In this document: in pieces, positions 6,377-8,823 of the stretch | Numbering within the stretch: position 1 is the first letter of the stretch | Layout: every line of letters begins with the position of its first letter | From: Pseudomonadota bacterium | GTDB lineage: Bacteria; Myxococcota_A; Polyangia; Polyangiales; Polyangiaceae | Reading direction: 5' to 3' | Length of the DNA stretch: 8,823 nt | NCBI GenBank assembly: GCA_023418705.1 | Contig: JAEZYZ010000290.1 | Span: forward strand, 1 to 8,823 | The notes under the pieces: generated by a model | The model's database searches: none | What the model was told of the DNA's origin: nothing | Seen by the model: only the letters and a program-made list of their open reading frames with translations | Position numbers and translations under genes: made by a program

Positions 6377-6389
6377 AGCAGCAGTCCAC

Positions 6390-6406
6390 AAGGATCTCCG
6401 ATCCTT
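6390..6406 (+). terminator. Short hairpin after the second jelly-roll gene
   Basis: AAGGATC (6390-6396) and GATCCTT (6400-6406) form a perfect 7-bp stem with a 3-nt TCC loop, 13 nt past the TGA at 6374-6376. No U-tract follows, so it is at best a weak intrinsic terminator. Confidence 0.45.
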
Positions 6407-6553
6407 CGCCGGTGCAATGCTCCGGAGCTCTCGCCCGGCGAGCCTGCGCAGGAAGTGCTGTCAATTTGGCCCGCGCCCGTGCTCCCCACGACCAACTGGC
6501 AGCGGCAGCCGCGCCGCTTCGAACAAGGAGCCCAAGTTTCGTAGGTCCACTTT

Positions 6554-7357
6554 TTGCTCGTAGCCCGGGGAGTGCGACACTGTCTCGCCGCGTCCCACAC
6601 ACGGGCGCTCCTGCTGGCGGCCTTGTCGATGGCGTCGTGTGACCCACCGGAGCCGTCCGGGTTGCAGCTTTCGTCGACACCGCAGCACCCGTTGTCGCCG
6701 CCCACGGCGTCGTCACGCGAACCATCCGCGGAGAACGTCAACGCGAAATCCGACGCCGCGGCGTCTCAAGCCGTGCCCACCGCGCTGCGGGTTGCCCAGG
6801 ACGCTTTCGAGCGCCCGGGTTGTTCGAAGCTCTTCGGCAGAGACTTCTTCTTCCCTCCCGGAGTCCTGGTGCCTGCTGAGCCGCCTTCGGAGAGCGACGC
6901 CTTCCTCCGGGGTTGGTTTTCCGACGCTTTGACGAGGATGGCGGAGCCCTCACTTTCGTGCAGGGCGACGGTGGACGAGTCCTACCGCTTGCTGGGGCTC
7001 CCGACATGGGGGACACCCGTCAGCATCCGTGTGCGAGTCTCATTGCCGGAACCCTCGGTCAGCGTCGCCGAACTCGGCGGCCAAGCGGGCTACGACCTCG
7101 GCGGGATTTCAGTTCGCGCGGCCCGGCCGATCTACGCTGCGGAACGAAAGCAGCTTGCCGAGGCGCTCGAGGCGGCTGCCTTCTGGAGCACGCCCACCCT
7201 CGACAACGAGCGCATTGGAGCCGACGGATCGTACTGGGTCCTCGAGGGCCGCTTCGCCGAGCGGTACCACGTCGTTCACCGGTGGTCGCCCGACGCCGGA
7301 CCGTTCCGCGATCTGGCCCTGCTGATGATGCGCCTCGGAGGGGTTCGGTTTCGGTGA
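6554..7357 (+). CDS. Lipoprotein of a conserved uncharacterised family
   Basis: 267 residues if started at TTG 6554-6556; a GTG at 6572-6574 would remove six residues. The frame is closed by a stop at 6542-6544, so no longer form exists. Neither start has a well-spaced Shine-Dalgarno. Hydrophobic residues 18-27 followed by SMASC (Cys29) suggest a lipoprotein; residues 30-75 are a Pro/Ser/Ala linker. The mature domain includes CSKLFGRDFFFPPG, RGWFSDALTRMAEPSLSC, and a C-terminal block FWSTPT (190-195), SYWVLEG (206-212) and RYHVVHRWSP (217-226) before a final G.FRDLALLMMRL helix. The D.....WVLEG....YHVV.RWSP..G..R.L pattern is one I recall from a widespread family of bacterial proteins of unknown function, often unlinked to lipid anchors. 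No catalytic residues are evident. Confidence 0.85.
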   Translation: MLVARGVRHCLAASHTRALLLAALSMASCDPPEPSGLQLSSTPQHPLSPPTASSREPSAENVNAKSDAAASQAVPTALRVAQDAFERPGCSKLFGRDFFFPPGVLVPAEPPSESDAFLRGWFSDALTRMAEPSLSCRATVDESYRLLGLPTWGTPVSIRVRVSLPEPSVSVAELGGQAGYDLGGISVRAARPIYAAERKQLAEALEAAAFWSTPTLDNERIGADGSYWVLEGRFAERYHVVHRWSPDAGPFRDLALLMMRLGGVRFR

Positions 7358-7381
7358 GGGGGTCGGACGGTGCTTCGGTAC

Positions 7382-7440
7382 TTTCGGCCAAGCGCGATGC
7401 CCTGCACGTGACCTTTGCGCTACGTGAGCCACGGCCGAAA
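7382..7440. terminator. Nested inverted repeat between genes
   Basis: TTTCGGCC (7382-7389) and GGCCGAAA (7433-7440) are perfect 8-bp inverted repeats; AGCGC (7391-7395) and GCGCT (7417-7421) pair inside them, and the palindrome CACGTG sits at 7405-7410. Lying 24 nt past the stop at 7357 and upstream of the next promoter, it may end the upstream transcript or be a protein-binding site. No U-tract. Confidence 0.35.
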
Positions 7441-7464
7441 CCAGCGGAACACCGCAGAGTCAGC

Positions 7465-7494
7465 TTGACGTCGTCGGTTTCGAGGCCGTGTAAT
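7465..7494 (+). promoter_or_regulatory. Sigma70-type promoter for the GESHY gene
   Basis: TTGACG (7465-7470) and TGTAAT (7489-7494) each match the sigma70 consensus at five of six positions, with an 18-bp spacer. A transcript would start near 7501 and have a leader of about 38 nt before the ATG at 7539. It is the clearest promoter I see in the window. Confidence 0.6.
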
Positions 7495-7538
7495 GTCGGT
7501 CAGGTTGGGAACCATCGCTCGAACCCAAAGCCTGGAAT

Positions 7539-8144
7539 ATGGTTTGCGACACCCTCAAGGCGGACACAAGCATCCGCTTCTTGCCGTGGATCGGACCTGA
7601 GTACGTCCCCGGGCGGGGTCTGCTGCTGCTGGGCGAATCTCACTACTCGAAGAACGTCGATGAGCCGCGTGAGTTCACGCATCAGCTCACGGCCGGGTAC
7701 CTCGAGGGCAAGATGCGTCACCGCTTCTGGACCCGAGCGGCTCGGCTGATCGAGGGGCGCCCATCATCGAGCGATCAAGCGCGCCAGGTCTGGCGCGGGG
7801 TCGCGTTTTTCAACTACGTCCAAGAAATCGTCGGACCTGGGGCGCGCCAGAGGCCGTCGGATGCGAGTTGGCAAGCGTCGGAGGCGCCATTCCGGGCGGT
7901 GCTCGCCGCGCTTCGGCCTGCGCACTTGCTGGTGCTCGGGACCGAGCTCTGGAGGCGCCTGCCGGCAGGCGAGGGCTCGGCAAGCGTGGAGCTGGCCGCT
8001 GAGCGACACCCGGTCAGGTTCTACCGCGAGGCAGCGGGGCATGTGGTCCGCGCGATGTTCGTGCGGCATCCCGCCTCGTTCGGATTCTCCTGGCGAAAGT
8101 GGCACCCGGTGGTCGCGGCGCTCGTTACCCAGCCTCCGCCCTGA
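7539..8144 (+). CDS. GESHY-motif protein, uracil-DNA-glycosylase-like fold
   Basis: 201 residues, soluble, no signal peptide or membrane segment. Landmarks in order: FLPWIGPEY (14-22), LLLLGESHY (28-36), VAFFNYVQ (88-95), an amphipathic stretch ending LRPAHLLVLGTELWRRL (125-141), and VRHPASFGFSWRKW (175-188). The sequence of a glycine-led first motif after a hydrophobic strand, an N-Y motif, an 'L.P..l.vLG..lw..L' strand-helix and a late HP(A/S) motif follows the layout of the uracil-DNA glycosylase superfamily (motif 1 after strand 1, HPS late). I infer a UDG-like fold, but GESHY differs from the known UDG active-site motifs GQDPY and GEAPG, so activity on DNA is not established. The ATG has only a weak ribosome site (TGGA, 7533-7536). 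It stands alone behind its own promoter; its family role is unknown to me. Confidence 0.87.
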   Translation: MVCDTLKADTSIRFLPWIGPEYVPGRGLLLLGESHYSKNVDEPREFTHQLTAGYLEGKMRHRFWTRAARLIEGRPSSSDQARQVWRGVAFFNYVQEIVGPGARQRPSDASWQASEAPFRAVLAALRPAHLLVLGTELWRRLPAGEGSASVELAAERHPVRFYREAAGHVVRAMFVRHPASFGFSWRKWHPVVAALVTQPPP

Positions 8145-8151
8145 ACGCCCG

Positions 8152-8358
8152 TTGAGAGCGCTCGAACGCGTCACCTGCGCCAACGGCACCTGGAGTTCCC
8201 CGGATTTCCCGGACAGAGATTTCGGGTGCCTATGCCGCGAGCTGATGCGTTTGTGCCAGCTCGGGATCTTCGAACAGCACGGCTGTCGAGCTCGGCTGGG
8301 GGGGGCGTGGATCGTCCCCGGAGCCGTCGTGTCTCGCGCGGCGCCCGAGCACGAGTGA
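8152..8358 (+). CDS. Possible small Cys-rich ORF or gene fragment
   Basis: 68 codons from TTG 8152 to TGA 8356-8358. By hand count the three codon positions are about 66, 56 and 79% G+C, the pattern expected for coding DNA here, although the frame lacks a Shine-Dalgarno and the only ATG is at 8245. The product has several Cys (TCANGTW, FGCLCRELMRLCQLG, QHGC) and no recognised domain. The same frame is open further upstream inside the GESHY gene, where it is only a shadow. It begins 7 bp after that gene's stop and might be translationally coupled, or be the remnant of a larger decayed gene. Confidence 0.28.
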   Translation: MRALERVTCANGTWSSPDFPDRDFGCLCRELMRLCQLGIFEQHGCRARLGGAWIVPGAVVSRAAPEHE

Positions 8359-8722
8359 AGTGGAACAGGATGGCGACGGGCTCAGTCGTCGTCCGGTGGT
8401 TCGAACGACGGGTGATCCGAACGAGCACGTGCGGCGCGCTGAAACGATACTGGATGTCAGCGAACAGGAGACCGCTTCAAGTCTTCACCAGTCTTCACCC
8501 ATCCATGTCGATCGAGGTCGATCGAGGTCGATTGAGCTTGACACGATTCGCTGCCAAAGCTCCCGCTGGATCAGCGCCGCTGTCCGAAGAGCGCTGCTTG
8601 CCCGCCCAGGGACGGATGCAGCGGCTTTTCGTGAGCCATTCGACTCGCGAGGTGTCAGCGTGGCCGCGAGCTCGACAGCGCGCATCCTCAGGGCATGAAA
8701 TTCTAGGGTGTATAAGGATCTC
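8359..8722. other. 364-bp gap with 10-bp tandem repeats, no clear gene
   Basis: No frame on either strand shows coding-like composition by hand count. The notable content is the pair of short tandem repeats at 8480-8536, about 190 bp before the HNH gene. I see no convincing sigma70 promoter; a TATAAG at 8711-8716 overlaps the ribosome site and has no matching -35 box. Confidence 0.5.
8480..8536. repeat. Two adjacent 10-bp tandem repeats
   Basis: AGTCTTCACC occurs twice in tandem (8480-8499). Seven bases later GTCGATCGAG occurs three times in tandem (8507-8516, 8517-8526, and 8527-8536 with one change, GTCGATTGAG). Both have a period of 10 bp, about one helical turn, and the second contains the palindrome CGATCG. 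They may be phased operator sites or simple slippage products. Confidence 0.8.
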
Positions 8723-8823
8723 ATGGAATCCTCATTGAGATCTCTGTCCGATGACGATCTTCACGCTGCCGTGCGCCGACTCACGGCGCGCTCCAACGTT
8801 ACCCTCGCCGACCTGCTCGCGCA
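8723..8823 (+). CDS. HNH-endonuclease-family protein, N-terminal fragment
   Basis: The first 33 codons of a gene that leaves the window in frame. ATG 8723-8725 is preceded by AAGGA (8714-8718) with a 4-nt spacer. The start MESSLRSLSDDDLHAAVRR and the following ...RSNVTLADLLA match, from memory, the helical N-terminus ('LSDDEL...L..R....A.LLAHL.E') of the large HNH-endonuclease family abundant in myxobacterial genomes, whose C-terminus carries the HNH motif. The catalytic part is outside the window, so nuclease function and intactness cannot be judged here. Confidence 0.75.
   Translation, partial: MESSLRSLSDDDLHAAVRRLTARSNVTLADLLA

Noticed and set aside
5339..6391. 350-codon ORF on the minus strand opposite the second jelly-roll gene.
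   Set aside because: Antisense open frames are common in GC-rich genes; the composition is Ala/Arg/Val-rich without domain features, while the plus strand has a signal peptide and a clear domain.
8530..8698. Plus-strand translation containing SRWISAAVRRALLAR, reminiscent of the segment before the HNH motif in HNH endonucleases.
   Set aside because: Codon-position composition is flat (about 65/60/66% G+C), the Cys and His of the HNH motif are missing, and the match is short; a decayed copy cannot be excluded but is not supported.
8711..8716. TATAAG as a -10 box for the HNH gene.
   Set aside because: It overlaps the Shine-Dalgarno and has no -35-like hexamer at the right distance.

Overview
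The window looks like chromosome from a high-GC, secretion-rich deltaproteobacterial lineage, most likely a myxobacterium (Polyangiales/Sorangium-like). This rests on GC-rich codon third positions, several lipoprotein signal peptides followed by long Gly/Ser/Ala/Thr linkers, a Cys-rich VWA lipoprotein, and the start of an HNH nuclease whose N-terminus is of a type I associate with myxobacteria. No phage, plasmid or complete insertion sequence is visible.

Layout. Positions 1-77 are a G-rich tandem heptamer tract. On the minus strand follow the C-terminal part of an unknown protein (ends 78; coding signal to about 533, start unclear), a VWA-domain lipoprotein (782-2164) and a small Cys-containing lipoprotein (2360-2911). 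A gene-free block (2912-3413) carries a tandem array of a 73-bp unit with internal inverted repeats. Next come a minus-strand lipoprotein with a jelly-roll (concanavalin A-like) domain (3414-4676) and a small coiled-coil protein (4820-5074). A structured intergenic segment (about 5100-5300) separates these from the plus-strand genes: a second jelly-roll lipoprotein of the same architecture (5333-6376), a lipoprotein of a conserved uncharacterised family (6554-7357), and a soluble protein with a GESHY motif that resembles the uracil-DNA-glycosylase fold (7539-8144), the last preceded by a good sigma70-type promoter. The final stretch (8145-8722) holds a possible short Cys-rich ORF and two sets of 10-bp tandem repeats, then the first 33 codons of an HNH-endonuclease-family gene that runs off the end.

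Functionally, five of the clear genes encode probable outer-surface lipoproteins, two of them with a putative carbohydrate-binding or polysaccharide-lyase-like fold arranged head to head. This suggests a cell-surface or prey/polysaccharide-contact cluster, but nothing shows that the genes form one pathway. I do not see a complete, recognisable new defence or biosynthetic system. The most unusual items are the 73-bp array, the GESHY protein, the paired jelly-roll lipoproteins, and a hairpin that overlaps the ribosome-binding site of the VWA gene.
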